A stretch of DNA of 64,000 bases from Salinibacterium xinjiangense (GCF_014645015.1 NZ_BMLC01000001.1:496001-560000), one strand, 5' to 3'. Counted from the first letter of the stretch, positions 19,321 to 28,916 are shown. A program made the numbers and translations. Notes: a model not told the origin generated them from the letters alone.

Positions 19321-19392
19321 ACTGGTACTCCCCTGCTTGGATTCGGATGCACGGTTCCCGGCCTGGGCTGTGCCGTGCCGGTCGAGCCTGCG

Positions 19393-22300
19393 TCAGTCAT
19401 AGTCGGACCATAGGTAGGTCTTCGTGTACGTCGTGCCGTTGGCCGAGACCCGAATGGTGAGGTGCGGATCCTGACGCACGCTCGCGTCAGCATGACAGGT
19501 CGTCGCAGTTTCCGCCGGAAAGTATTCCCTGGGCGGCGCTCCGCAGGCATATTCGACCAGAGAATAGCCGGTCGGTAATCCATCCCACTGGAATGTTCCC
19601 GAGTTCGACAGCAGAGCGTCGTCGGGGAGGAACGTCAGTTGCCCCGTGACCCGGGGATCCACGGGCGTGCCGAGGTCGAAAGAAGCCGACCACGACGACT
19701 GGCACAGCGGCACAGAGGCCCAGATGCGGCAGGCCCGAACCTGCACGGCCACGTTCTGCCCGTACTGCTGGCCATCGGTATTCAGGAACGACCCCAGGGG
19801 AACCCGTCCCGACTCGGTGGCGGGGACACCGGGACCGATAAGACGGTAGATGATCGAATAATCGACGGTCAGCGGCTCAGCTCCGATAGACCCTCCGAGC
19901 AGCTGGAAGTCGAACACGTCCCCGTTCTGCACGGGGCCTGTTCCCGAATCGATGGCCGTGACGATGCCGGGAGCCGTGCGGGCGACCACCGAGGGGCTCG
20001 CTGTACAGCCCTGCCCGTTCCTGGCGAACACGAGCAGCGAGTAACTCGCATTGGCCTGCAGCCCGGAGAACTGGGCGGTGGTTCCGGTTCCGGCGTCGAG
20101 CACGACGGCGCCGTTCGCCGTCACCGTACCGTCGGCCGCACAGGTGGGAGCCGCGCCGGTGTAGGCGGCAGCGCGGTAGCCCGAGATCTGGCGACCGTTG
20201 TCACTGAATATGCCCGGCCAGTCCAATCGCACGCTTGCGTCGCCGGTCATCGTCGCGAGCGGTGATGCTCCGGCGATGGGTGGCCCGGCAGGAACATCGG
20301 AGCGCGGCTCGCTCGTGTTCCACACCGAGAGCGCAGTGAGCGCGGCATTGCGTGGGCTGACCGTGTAACTGACGGCGACTCCGTTGTCGAGAGTCCATCC
20401 GGCAGCCAAAGTGTTGACGGTACAGATGCCGCCGGCACACACCGTGGCCGGGGAGAAGTCTCCCGAGAATCCGCCCACATTCAGCCTGTAGCGGTCCACA
20501 GGCGAGCCACCGGCCGGAGAAGTCACCGCATTCCACGAGATACTCAGGCCCCGATCGAGGGCGATGGAACTAAACGATGCCGGAGCTGCGGGGATCAGGT
20601 CTGACCAGATTGGATCTGCGAGCACCGTCGAATCGGACTCTCCGATCGCATTGATGGCCACTACCGCAATCGTCACGGCATTCGCCGGTCCGTTGCCCGC
20701 AGTGGGTATCGAACAGGTGGTTCCTGTGCACTCCGTCGACGACACGACGGTGCCCCCGTCTGACGCGGTCACGCGGTAGGCGGTGATCGGCGAATTATTG
20801 AAGGCGCCACCGTTCCATCGCATCGTGATCGACCTGTCACCGAAGCCCGTTGGCGCGATATTCGCAACCGGGTCGGGTCGGTCCTGCACGGAGACCGTGA
20901 TCGATCCCCAGACGAACCGGTCTGGATCATTCGTGGAGTCGGCGACCTGGTACTGCAGGTTGACGTCGCCAGGCAACGCCGTCCGGGCAACGCTGACCGA
21001 GAGCCTCGAATTGTCCTCGTTGGGGCTGATGGTAATGCCAGCCGGCAAAACGGCGCCGTCCAGTCCCCTGATATTGACGACCCGGATCGGGGCGCCGGGG
21101 AACGGGTTGGTGGCGGCATCGTTGGCGAGCACATCCACCGTCGTGGTGCCACCACGGCGAGCGACGGCTTTGTCGGCAGCGGGTATCAGTAGTGGTCGGG
21201 TCGAGGGCACGATAGTGAGCTGGATTCGCCCTGAGCCACCCTGCGTGACGTCATCCCGCACGCCCAGAGCGACGGTGGAGACGGTTCCCTTCCGCGCATT
21301 CTCGGCCGCCCTGAGCGTGAGTATCGTTCCGTTGAGCACCGCACGGAATCCGTCGGGCTGGGGGTCGAGGATCGAATACACCAATTCATCGATGTCGTCG
21401 GGGTACGGGTAATTCGTCAGCTTGAGAAGGTCGATATCCCGTCCCTCACCAGGCTCGAATTCGATGACGGCGCCACCGAACTCCGGAGGCTGGTTCACCC
21501 TTGGGGACACAGTGATCGGCAGCACGAGGATGGACTTTCGGCCGTTGGGGTCGCTGGCGGATGTTCCGTCCGTCACCTCGAACGAGATCGACGCCGGTCC
21601 GAAATACCTGTCGGCCGAGGTGAACCGCAGCGTGTACTGGTCTGAGACGAGGCTGCGCCCGTTCGAGTGAGTGGCCTGTACGGTGCTCGAGTCCGTCAGC
21701 CTCACCTGCTTGCCGCCGACGGCGATGACGTAGTCGTTGATATCGATGGTGAGTTCGGACTCACTGACGACCTTCAGTGCGGGGGCGCGTCGATCGAGCT
21801 GCGGCAGGGCGTCATTCAGGCCAGGCACCCTGATAAACGCGAAGCTGAAGACATTGCGGTCATCGGGGTGCGTGAGCCTGAACGGGATGATCTGGCTCTT
21901 CTCGGCGACTGTCACCTCGATGCGCTTGTCTGAGGTCACCCTCGCGTTGGCGGAGTATCCCGGATATACGGAGAGTCCGAGAGACCGGGAGTCGCCATCG
22001 GCGAAGAAGACATTGGCGAGCACATCGACAGTCACCCTGGGGCGATTGAGCACGTCCGACAGGGTCAGGATGCTGTCGGTCGCGATCGGATACGAGAGCG
22101 GGGCACCAGGATCGACGATGACCCTGATGAAGTTCTGGCTCGTGCCGCCCTTGTCGTTTTCGATCGTGTAGATCACGCCGTAGCTGCCAGGAAGCGCGGG
22201 AGGTGTGATCTCGACGATGTCGGTGCCCACGATGACGGCGGTGGTGACCTCGTCGTTGGGCATCGCGCCGGTGATGACGAGGGGGCTGCCGTCCGGGTCG

Positions 22301-25296
22301 GAGTCGTTGGCAAGCGCCTGGACCGATACCGTGAAACCGGGTCGCACTGTGACCTCGTCGGCGATGGCGACCGGGTTGCGGGCACCCTCGAGTCTGGGGC
22401 TGATGCCGATACGCACAATCCCCGTGGCTCGCGCCCCCAGGGAGTCGATCACGGTGTAGGTGAACGAATCCGTGCCCGCAGAGTAGTCGCCTGCGTCGTA
22501 CACGAAGGTGTCATCCTCCACTGCGGACACCGATCCCTTGTCGGGATTCGTGGACTGGCCGAGCAGCTGCACCGAATCTCCGTCCGGGTCGATGCCGCTC
22601 AGCGGAATGCGCACGCGAACGCTCTCCCCGGCGATCACCCTCGCCGTGACAGTGGTGGGAACCGGTGCGTTGTTCGTGGCTGCGTCGGCTTCGCGCACCG
22701 AGATCCGCACCAGGCCCGTCGCAGCCTGGCCATCCGGGCCGGTCACCCGATATGCGGCTGTGAAGTTTCCCGTCTTGTCCGGGGCGAGGTAGCGCAGCAC
22801 TCGTCCCGAGGCGAACAGGAGCCCGGAGTTTTCGGGAAGAGCCTGGTCGAGCACGGGCTGGAGGGTGAGTGTGAGCCCATCGGGATGCTCATCGTTGGAG
22901 AGCACAGGGATGTCGATCGCATCACCGACTCGCACCGTGACATTGTCATCGTTGGCGATCGGAGGCTGGATGCGGGTCAGCGCTGGGATCTGGATCACGG
23001 TGATGACGCCCTCAGCCTCGGCCAGGCCGTTACTGATCCGGTAATTGAATGACACCGGACCATTGTCGAGAGGTCGATCGAGGCTCACCCTGACCACTCG
23101 CTGGTCGAGGATCTCCGCACGCACACCCGAATTGCCCGGCAGGTTCATCAGGCCGGTCACCAGCAGCACGCCACCCGCGGGATCCACGTCGGTAGAGGCA
23201 ACATCGATCCGTTCGCTCTGCAGGGTTCTCACAAACACGGTCTTCGGCACGGTGATGGGTCGGGTGTTTGCCTCCGGCGGCGATACGACGTCGACCCGCA
23301 CGAGTCCCGTCACGGTCAGATTGCCGTCGGTGACGACGTACTCCAGGTAGTGGCTGCGCACCTGGCTGCTGGTAAAGCGGAAGGTTCCGGTCTCATAGCT
23401 GGGGGTGATGGTGACATCTGGTTTCGCCGGCACACTGCTGAGCCTCAGGATGCCTGAACCGCCGCGCACGTGATCGAGCGGGGAGATCGTCCTCTCCTCA
23501 CCTGCCGATACCAATACGACAAACGGATCGGGGATGATGTCGACCTTGCCCGACGCCCTGATCGACACGGACAGTGTGCCGCTGCCTTCCGCAGAACCGT
23601 CGGAGACGAGCAGGGCGACGATTGCAAGGTCACCGCCCGAGCCAGCGTCAGAGTATGTCACTGTGCCGTTGGGCTTATAGGTCACAGCCGCTGGAGGCGC
23701 AACGCTGGCGTTGGTGAGGTAGAACGCGTCACCATCAGGATCGATCCAGTCGGCAAGCACCTGGGTCGTCACTCGGCCACCCTCGACGACGACCGTCTTC
23801 GTCGACCGCACCTGGGCAGGCGCAGAATTCTCCCCGGGAGTGCGCATCGTCACCACCACGGTTGCCGAGGCCGTGCCGCCTCTCCCATCCGTGATCGAGT
23901 ACGGGAATGAGATCTGCCCGGTTGCCCCGGCGTTGAGGGTCAGCTGAATCTGCTGGCGTTCGTTGATCAGGTCTATCCGGCCGATCGATTCGTCGATGGG
24001 CGCAACGTCACCGACGACGAGCACATCACCGTTCGGATCGTAATCGTTGAGCAGGACCGGCAGCACGGTCGCCCTGCCCGGCCGCGCGCCGAAGGAATCG
24101 TCGATTGCTACCGGCGGTTCCTGGATCACCTCGACCTCCGGCTGAAGGGAGTCGTCGTTTTGCTGCTCCTGGGGTTGCTGGTCGTCGGTGGCGATGAGGT
24201 CGTCCCAGTTGTTGATCAGCTGGCCCGCGCGCTGCACGGCCCACGTACGCCCAGTTCGCCGATCATTGAGCACTGCGCTGTCTCCGTTGGTGACGAATGC
24301 GAGTTGGGCGTTCGCTGTCACAGCGTCGAGAGCGACCGTCGTGCCGTCGCCGCCGGCGTCGAGGCACCGTCGCCAGCTCGTGCCGTTGGTCCATGATGCG
24401 AACTCGCAGCCGTCGAGCACGAGCGGTCTCGCGGCGATACCCGACTGGCCGTCGGTAAGGTTCATCGCGGTCGCGCCACTGAGCGGGACACTGATGAGCC
24501 CGCCCGAGTATCCGACAAGCACCCTGTCACCGGCCGAGCTGGCCCACTGCACGGTCACCGAACTGGAATCTCCGACGAGAGCCGTGAGATCCACCGTCCT
24601 GCCATCCAGGTACAGCATGTTCGCGTCGAGGTCGAGAATGGCCCAACGACCGGCGACAGACGTCAGGACCACCGAGGCATCGGCTGCGGCCAGTCGGACC
24701 CGCTGGCTTGACTGCACCGCACCTGACTTGGCAGCATCCACCGAGTAGACCAGAGACGTTACCGGCGAGTAAGCGAACAGCAGTCCGTCGGGATCGACGC
24801 TGACCGCAGCCCCCTTGCCCAGGCTGAGGGTGGATTCCGACTCAGCGTCGAAGTTCCTGAAACTCTCGGTGGAGACGATCCACAACTCGCCGGTTCCCTC
24901 GGCGAAGACGATCACGTTGTCGCCAGCGAGATACACCTCGGGCTGATCCGGGGGCAGGGGGACGCTGTCGGTGACCAGGGAGGTCGCGGGGTCGACGATG
25001 TCGATCTTGATCTCGGAGCGGTCGAACAGCAGCACCGTGGTGCCGCGCTGCAGTACGTCGACATCATTCCCGGTGGTGGCCACGACGGTGTTCAGTTCGA
25101 GCACCTCGGGATTGGCCCGGCCGATGGCCTGCTGCTGGCTGTTCGCAACCCATACCGAACCGTCACCGAGATCGAGCCGTTGCGCCGAATAGCCTGTCGA
25201 GACGATCGCGATCGTCGCCACGAGCGCAGCGATCGCGACGCCACTGGTCACACTGATAGCGGTGGATGCGTGGGTGGCAAGCCATTTTCTCAGCAT
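19393..25296 (-). CDS. Giant membrane-anchored Ig-like/cadherin-like and fibronectin type III repeat protein
   Basis: A 1,967-residue surface protein. A single transmembrane helix lies near residues 13-34 after MLRKWLATHAS. A region of short repeated beta motifs at about 40-370 may be a propeller. A Gln/Asp-rich linker leads into eight or more Ig/cadherin-like domains (about 395-1480), marked by motifs such as DYDPNGD, DWIDPDGD, GIDPDGDS and NDSDPDGS, which are typical Ca-binding repeats. Fibronectin type III-like domains follow to the end (for example ITMRWNGGAFNNSPITAYRV and LSISWNAV). I prefer the ATG at 25296, 10 bases after the kinase stop; a GTG at 25338 overlapping the kinase is also open. 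In the Bifidobacterium PFNA cluster the matching gene is fn3. Adhesion or scaffold function is inference. Confidence 0.85.
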   Translation of the reverse strand: MLRKWLATHASTAISVTSGVAIAALVATIAIVSTGYSAQRLDLGDGSVWVANSQQQAIGRANPEVLELNTVVATTGNDVDVLQRGTTVLLFDRSEIKIDIVDPATSLVTDSVPLPPDQPEVYLAGDNVIVFAEGTGELWIVSTESFRNFDAESESTLSLGKGAAVSVDPDGLLFAYSPVTSLVYSVDAAKSGAVQSSQRVRLAAADASVVLTSVAGRWAILDLDANMLYLDGRTVDLTALVGDSSSVTVQWASSAGDRVLVGYSGGLISVPLSGATAMNLTDGQSGIAARPLVLDGCEFASWTNGTSWRRCLDAGGDGTTVALDAVTANAQLAFVTNGDSAVLNDRRTGRTWAVQRAGQLINNWDDLIATDDQQPQEQQNDDSLQPEVEVIQEPPVAIDDSFGARPGRATVLPVLLNDYDPNGDVLVVGDVAPIDESIGRIDLINERQQIQLTLNAGATGQISFPYSITDGRGGTASATVVVTMRTPGENSAPAQVRSTKTVVVEGGRVTTQVLADWIDPDGDAFYLTNASVAPPAAVTYKPNGTVTYSDAGSGGDLAIVALLVSDGSAEGSGTLSVSIRASGKVDIIPDPFVVLVSAGEERTISPLDHVRGGSGILRLSSVPAKPDVTITPSYETGTFRFTSSQVRSHYLEYVVTDGNLTVTGLVRVDVVSPPEANTRPITVPKTVFVRTLQSERIDVASTDVDPAGGVLLVTGLMNLPGNSGVRAEILDQRVVRVSLDRPLDNGPVSFNYRISNGLAEAEGVITVIQIPALTRIQPPIANDDNVTVRVGDAIDIPVLSNDEHPDGLTLTLQPVLDQALPENSGLLFASGRVLRYLAPDKTGNFTAAYRVTGPDGQAATGLVRISVREADAATNNAPVPTTVTARVIAGESVRVRIPLSGIDPDGDSVQLLGQSTNPDKGSVSAVEDDTFVYDAGDYSAGTDSFTYTVIDSLGARATGIVRIGISPRLEGARNPVAIADEVTVRPGFTVSVQALANDSDPDGSPLVITGAMPNDEVTTAVIVGTDIVEITPPALPGSYGVIYTIENDKGGTSQNFIRVIVDPGAPLSYPIATDSILTLSDVLNRPRVTVDVLANVFFADGDSRSLGLSVYPGYSANARVTSDKRIEVTVAEKSQIIPFRLTHPDDRNVFSFAFIRVPGLNDALPQLDRRAPALKVVSESELTIDINDYVIAVGGKQVRLTDSSTVQATHSNGRSLVSDQYTLRFTSADRYFGPASISFEVTDGTSASDPNGRKSILVLPITVSPRVNQPPEFGGAVIEFEPGEGRDIDLLKLTNYPYPDDIDELVYSILDPQPDGFRAVLNGTILTLRAAENARKGTVSTVALGVRDDVTQGGSGRIQLTIVPSTRPLLIPAADKAVARRGGTTTVDVLANDAATNPFPGAPIRVVNIRGLDGAVLPAGITISPNEDNSRLSVSVARTALPGDVNLQYQVADSTNDPDRFVWGSITVSVQDRPDPVANIAPTGFGDRSITMRWNGGAFNNSPITAYRVTASDGGTVVSSTECTGTTCSIPTAGNGPANAVTIAVVAINAIGESDSTVLADPIWSDLIPAAPASFSSIALDRGLSISWNAVTSPAGGSPVDRYRLNVGGFSGDFSPATVCAGGICTVNTLAAGWTLDNGVAVSYTVSPRNAALTALSVWNTSEPRSDVPAGPPIAGASPLATMTGDASVRLDWPGIFSDNGRQISGYRAAAYTGAAPTCAADGTVTANGAVVLDAGTGTTAQFSGLQANASYSLLVFARNGQGCTASPSVVARTAPGIVTAIDSGTGPVQNGDVFDFQLLGGSIGAEPLTVDYSIIYRLIGPGVPATESGRVPLGSFLNTDGQQYGQNVAVQVRACRIWASVPLCQSSWSASFDLGTPVDPRVTGQLTFLPDDALLSNSGTFQWDGLPTGYSLVEYACGAPPREYFPAETATTCHADASVRQDPHLTIRVSANGTTYTKTYLWSDYD

Positions 25297-25306
25297 GACG
25301 GACTCA

Positions 25307-26734
25307 TCATCCCGCGGTGTCTGCGCATTTTTCACCACTCGCCGGGCCGTCTTTGCCCTTGCGATTCACGGTGACCGTGATGCAGACCCGCTGCCCCGGC
25401 TCAGCGTCATACGTGAATTCGGGGCTGCGCTGGATGCTCGACTGCCCATCGTCCGTCACGATGCGGAAGGAGTCGGTGTCGTTGATCCCCGGGTCCTGCC
25501 AGCTGAAAGTGACCGTACCGTCGGCCACATTCGCCTGGATGTTGGCGACCACCGGCACATCATTCTGTCCGGTCGTCGTAAAGACCACGATAAGGGTGAC
25601 GATGAGCGCCACGATCAGGGCAGCCCCCGCAACGCCGGCGCCGATCCAGCCTCTCCTGTTCCCGGTCTCCCCGGAACCGGAAGCGCCGGTGCTCTTCGCA
25701 ACCGAAGACGAACCGCGACCGAAGGTATCGATGCCCGTGTACGGCGCGCTGGCGACTGCTCCCCGACGGCGACGGCGACGTTCCCCGACAGAGACAGTGG
25801 GCGTGACGCCCCCCCGGACCCGCGTGCGATCCTCGAGATCCGAGACGGTAGCGAGCGCCCAATCGTCGATGATGGTCTCGATCGCGGTCTGTGGCAGTCC
25901 CAGTTCGGACTCGATGGCCTGCAACTCATGGACGAGCTCGATCACCGAACCCTGTCGAGCTTCGGGCTTGCGGGACATGCCGCGGATGAGCGCTCGTTCG
26001 AGAGCCACTGGCACGTCATTGCGCCCGATCGATCGGGGCTTCGCACGGTTGATCCGGGAGATGAGATCGGTCGATTTGTTCGACTCCCCCGGCACTTCGA
26101 ACGGTGACCTCCCCGCCAGGAGCGAGTAGATGGTGGCAGCGTATGCCCAGACTTCCGAGGGAATATTGCCAGCCGTCTCGTCCATCAGGACTTCGGGAGC
26201 CGACCACGGAATCGACATCCCCACGGCGTCGAAGTTTCCCGCCTCCCCGATCGTCGCAGCGATGCCGAAGTCTGAGAGAACCGGATTGCCGTACGCCGTG
26301 GTGAGGATGTTCGACGGCTTCACGTCGCGATGTAGCACACCGGCACGATGCGCCGTGTCGAGGGCGCTGCCGATCTTGACGGCGATCTTCAGCACCTCGG
26401 CCACGGGCAGTCGCTCTGTGCGGTAGCGCTGACTCAGTGACGACGAACAGAGCTCCATGACGAGATACGGCCTGCCGTCGGATGACACGCCCGCCTGGTA
26501 GACCGTGAGAATCGAGGGATGCGAGCTCAACTGCGCCATCAGGTTGGCTTCGGCCTGGAACATCTGCCTGATCTGGTCGTTGACCACCTCGCTGAGCATC
26601 ACTTTGACCGCGACCTGGCGTCGCGGCATGTTCTGTTCGTAGAGGAATACGTCGGCAAAACCACCTGAACCCAACACGTGGATGTGTGAGAATCCGGGCA
26701 GGATCGGAGGCGAAGACGGCAGTCGGCGCGCCAC
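25307..26734 (-). CDS. Transmembrane Ser/Thr protein kinase with FN3-like extracellular domain
   Basis: A 475-residue receptor-type kinase. The GTG at 26734 is chosen because AGGAGG lies 5 bases upstream. The kinase domain (about 15-270) has the glycine loop LGSGGFADVF, VAVKVM lysine, LHRDVKPSNIL catalytic loop, LSDFGIA and SAPEVL. After a basic linker there is one transmembrane helix near 363-385. The outside part (about 390-475) is a beta-sandwich-like segment (VADGTVTFSWQDPGIND) with two cysteines, resembling a fibronectin type III domain instead of the PASTA repeats of PknB. It lies between the phosphatase and the giant FN3 protein. Its likely targets include the two FHA partners. Confidence 0.92.
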   Translation of the reverse strand: MARRLPSSPPILPGFSHIHVLGSGGFADVFLYEQNMPRRQVAVKVMLSEVVNDQIRQMFQAEANLMAQLSSHPSILTVYQAGVSSDGRPYLVMELCSSSLSQRYRTERLPVAEVLKIAVKIGSALDTAHRAGVLHRDVKPSNILTTAYGNPVLSDFGIAATIGEAGNFDAVGMSIPWSAPEVLMDETAGNIPSEVWAYAATIYSLLAGRSPFEVPGESNKSTDLISRINRAKPRSIGRNDVPVALERALIRGMSRKPEARQGSVIELVHELQAIESELGLPQTAIETIIDDWALATVSDLEDRTRVRGGVTPTVSVGERRRRRRGAVASAPYTGIDTFGRGSSSVAKSTGASGSGETGNRRGWIGAGVAGAALIVALIVTLIVVFTTTGQNDVPVVANIQANVADGTVTFSWQDPGINDTDSFRIVTDDGQSSIQRSPEFTYDAEPGQRVCITVTVNRKGKDGPASGEKCADTAG

Positions 26735-26800
26735 GGTCACCTCCTGGATTCGGGTTGGATTCCCAATTGTAGGCAGGTCAATACGGCCATAGACCGCTAT

Positions 26801-26834
26801 CGCCCCCGAACGGGGGGGCGTTGAAGCGCCCCCC
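26801..26834 (-). promoter_or_regulatory. Two overlapping, mutually exclusive GC hairpins between phosphatase and kinase
   Basis: The 123-bp gap holds a perfect 8-bp stem (GGGGGGCG at 26813-26820, CGCCCCCC at 26827-26834, 6-base loop). An alternative stem pairs CGCCCCCG at 26801-26808 with the same G run. Only one can form at a time. There is no following T run, so simple intrinsic termination is doubtful. An effect on kinase expression or mRNA processing is possible. Confidence 0.5.
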
Positions 26835-26857
26835 ATTCGGAGTGGCGCCCGAACGCG

Positions 26858-27688
26858 CTACCGACGGCGCAGTCGAGGTGCGGTGTCGTCCAAATCGACC
26901 AGGTCCGGAGCTTCGAGAACGTCGACGACCACAGCCGTGACGTTGTCCCGGCCGCCAGCCGCAAGGGCCGCGTCGACCAGGGCCCCCGCCGTCTCGCGAG
27001 GGCTCATCCCCGCAGCCAGATGCATCCGCAACCGGTCATCGCTGACCTCTTTTGTCAGGCCGTCAGAACAGATCAACAGCCTCAGGCCCGTGCGCAGGGG
27101 CAGCATCCAGAAATCGGGAAACGGTCGCGAAGTGAATCCGACAGCACGCGTGATGATGTTGCTGTCAGGGTGGTTCTCCGCCTCCTCCCGCGAGAGGGCG
27201 CCGGATTCGACCAGTTCCTGCACCACGGAATGATCGGTGGTGACCTGTGTCAGGTCGTTCGATTCAAACTTGTAGACGCGACTGTCTCCGATGTTGAAAA
27301 CCGCGAAGTACGGGTCATCATCCTGGAGTGTCAGGACCGCCCCGGTGACAGTGGTGCCCGCCCCCAGCTCACTGTCGGTTGCGATCACCGTGATGTCTTC
27401 CGTTGCCAGCATGAGTGCCTGCTCGACGAGCTCGGGGTCGACGAACTCGCCACCGTCGATCTCGGCGAGGCGTGTAACGACCGCTTGACTCGCGAGATCT
27501 CCGGCGGAGTGTCCGCCCATCCCGTCGGCGACCGCGAAAAGCGGTACGCCGGCGACATAACTGTCTTCGTTCACCTGCCTACGGTGTCCGACATCGGTTG
27601 CAGAGGCCCACGCAAGTCGCACGACAGCCTCCGGCCGATCGGGTATGGACACAGCCATCCCAGCGTTGTTCGAGCCGATTTCGGTCAC
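26858..27688 (-). CDS. PP2C-family Ser/Thr protein phosphatase
   Basis: A 276-residue metal-dependent phosphatase, the likely antagonist of the kinase next to it. The GTG at 27688 has AGAAAGG 5 bases upstream and lies 19 bp after the FHA stop; a longer frame would run into the FHA gene. Motifs are NEDSYVAG, FAVADGMGGHSAGD, ICSDGLTKEV and GGRDNVTAVVV, which hold the metal-binding aspartates. No transmembrane helix is seen, so it is cytosolic and differs from PstP-type enzymes with an extracellular tail. Confidence 0.94.
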   Translation of the reverse strand: MTEIGSNNAGMAVSIPDRPEAVVRLAWASATDVGHRRQVNEDSYVAGVPLFAVADGMGGHSAGDLASQAVVTRLAEIDGGEFVDPELVEQALMLATEDITVIATDSELGAGTTVTGAVLTLQDDDPYFAVFNIGDSRVYKFESNDLTQVTTDHSVVQELVESGALSREEAENHPDSNIITRAVGFTSRPFPDFWMLPLRTGLRLLICSDGLTKEVSDDRLRMHLAAGMSPRETAGALVDAALAAGGRDNVTAVVVDVLEAPDLVDLDDTAPRLRRR

Positions 27689-27707
27689 GGCTGCCTTTCT
27701 GAATCGA

Positions 27708-28280
27708 TTAGCCGAGGCGCTGCATCGGAAGAATCTGGAGAATGTTCTCGTCCCCAATATCCACCAGCGCGCCCGGTGAGACGACCACCGACTCACCCTG
27801 GCGCAGTTTTCGGGGGATGCTTCCGGGCTGCATCACCACGGACCCGTTGGTCGAACGGAGATCGGTAACGATGACGGATGACCCCACCTGGCGCACTTCG
27901 ACATGGGTTCCGGATACCTCGTGGCCCGGTGAAGAGACTCGCACGAGCCGAGGCAGCGCTCCAGTGGAGATTCGAGAAGTCTGGGGATCACGGCCCACCC
28001 TGGCCGGCTTGTCGAGCATCACGGGTTCCGCAAACTCGCCCACCCGGAAGCTGTAGATCCCCTGTGGCGGGCCTGCACTGTTCGAGGACAGGCCGAGCAC
28101 GGCGTCTAAAGCGCCTCGTGACACCCGCTCGCGCTGGGGTTCGACGAGGTCGACGACGGGCCGTCGTGAGGTCATCACCGTGTCAGCCATCAGCTCGTCG
28201 GTAGCCTCAGGGGATGGCGCGGTCACACCAGAATCCGGCCGCGACGGCGCTGGTCGTGTGTCGTCGAATTCCTCGCCCAT
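27708..28280 (-). CDS. FHA-domain protein
   Basis: A 190-residue protein: a polar N-terminal half rich in Pro/Ser/Thr (about 1-75) and a C-terminal FHA domain (about 85-185) with VGRDPQTSR, SGTHVEVR and STNGSVV, the residues that contact phosphothreonine. Threonines in the N-terminal half (for example PEATDELMADTVMTSR) are plausible kinase targets, as in GarA-like proteins, but that is inference. It is the first gene of the nine-gene cluster. TAAAGT lies 7 bases upstream of the ATG. Confidence 0.9.
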   Translation of the reverse strand: MGEEFDDTRPAPSRPDSGVTAPSPEATDELMADTVMTSRRPVVDLVEPQRERVSRGALDAVLGLSSNSAGPPQGIYSFRVGEFAEPVMLDKPARVGRDPQTSRISTGALPRLVRVSSPGHEVSGTHVEVRQVGSSVIVTDLRSTNGSVVMQPGSIPRKLRQGESVVVSPGALVDIGDENILQILPMQRLG

Positions 28281-28287
28281 GCGCCTA

Positions 28288-28293
28288 ACTTTA
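28288..28293 (-). promoter_or_regulatory. Candidate -10 for the kinase/FHA cluster
   Basis: On the minus strand TAAAGT fits TANNNT and ends 7 bases before the FHA ATG, with no good Shine-Dalgarno between, so the cluster may begin with a leaderless mRNA. No -35 is clear. Confidence 0.4.
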
Positions 28294-28393
28294 TGGGCTG
28301 ATTGGTGACGGCGCCCGCCGCTGCGTTCCTGGCCGTAGCCTCCATCCAGCTACCGATTTCGTTGAAAAATACCCGAAAGTGATTCGGAATCGC

Positions 28394-28422
28394 TTGTTTA
28401 TGGGCCACCCCACTGACAGAAT
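28394..28422 (+). promoter_or_regulatory. Promoter of the Lrp gene (TTGTTT-17-CAGAAT)
   Basis: TTGTTT at 28394-28399 and CAGAAT at 28417-28422 are separated by exactly 17 bases. The -10 ends 6 bases before the ATG, which lacks a Shine-Dalgarno, so a leaderless transcript is likely. It is the best promoter match in the window. Confidence 0.55.
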
Positions 28423-28428
28423 CGTCTC

Positions 28429-28911
28429 ATGACATCATCGCCGCGCCATCCGGGATCGCGTCCGGTCCAACTCGACGAGGTGTCAAAAGGGATCATCGAA
28501 CAGTTGCAGGCAGACGGGAGGCGCTCGTATGCCGAAATCGGCAAAGCCGTCGGGCTCAGCGAAGCTGCCGTGCGCCAGCGGGTCCAGAAGCTCACGGATT
28601 CGGGAGTGATGCAGGTAGTCGCCGTCACCGATCCCATGCAACTCGGCTTCTACAGGCAGGCCATGATCGGCGTCAGGGTCACCGGCGACACGACCGTGGT
28701 CGCCGAAAAGCTGAGCGCCCTCACCGCCGTCGACTATGTGGTGCTGACGGCGGGAAGCTTCGACATCCTCGCCGAGGTCGTCTGCGAGAACGATGACGAC
28801 CTGATCAGCCTCCTCAACAAGCAGATCCGCTCCATCGATGGCGTGGCCTCCACCGAGACTTTCGTGTACCTGAAACTACAAAAACAGTTCTACAACTGGG
28901 GAACAAGGTAA
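28429..28911 (+). CDS. Lrp/AsnC family transcriptional regulator
   Basis: A 160-residue regulator with an N-terminal winged helix-turn-helix (about 17-65, DGRRSYAEIGKAVGLSEAAV) and a C-terminal RAM/ligand-binding domain (about 78-155). Such proteins sense amino acids as dimers or octamers. It is 5 bp upstream of the aminotransferase, so it is probably an autoregulated local switch for the amine-degradation genes that follow. It could also act on the distant pot/ald region. The effector is unknown. Confidence 0.92.
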   Translation: MTSSPRHPGSRPVQLDEVSKGIIEQLQADGRRSYAEIGKAVGLSEAAVRQRVQKLTDSGVMQVVAVTDPMQLGFYRQAMIGVRVTGDTTVVAEKLSALTAVDYVVLTAGSFDILAEVVCENDDDLISLLNKQIRSIDGVASTETFVYLKLQKQFYNWGTR

Positions 28912-28916
28912 AGCCG

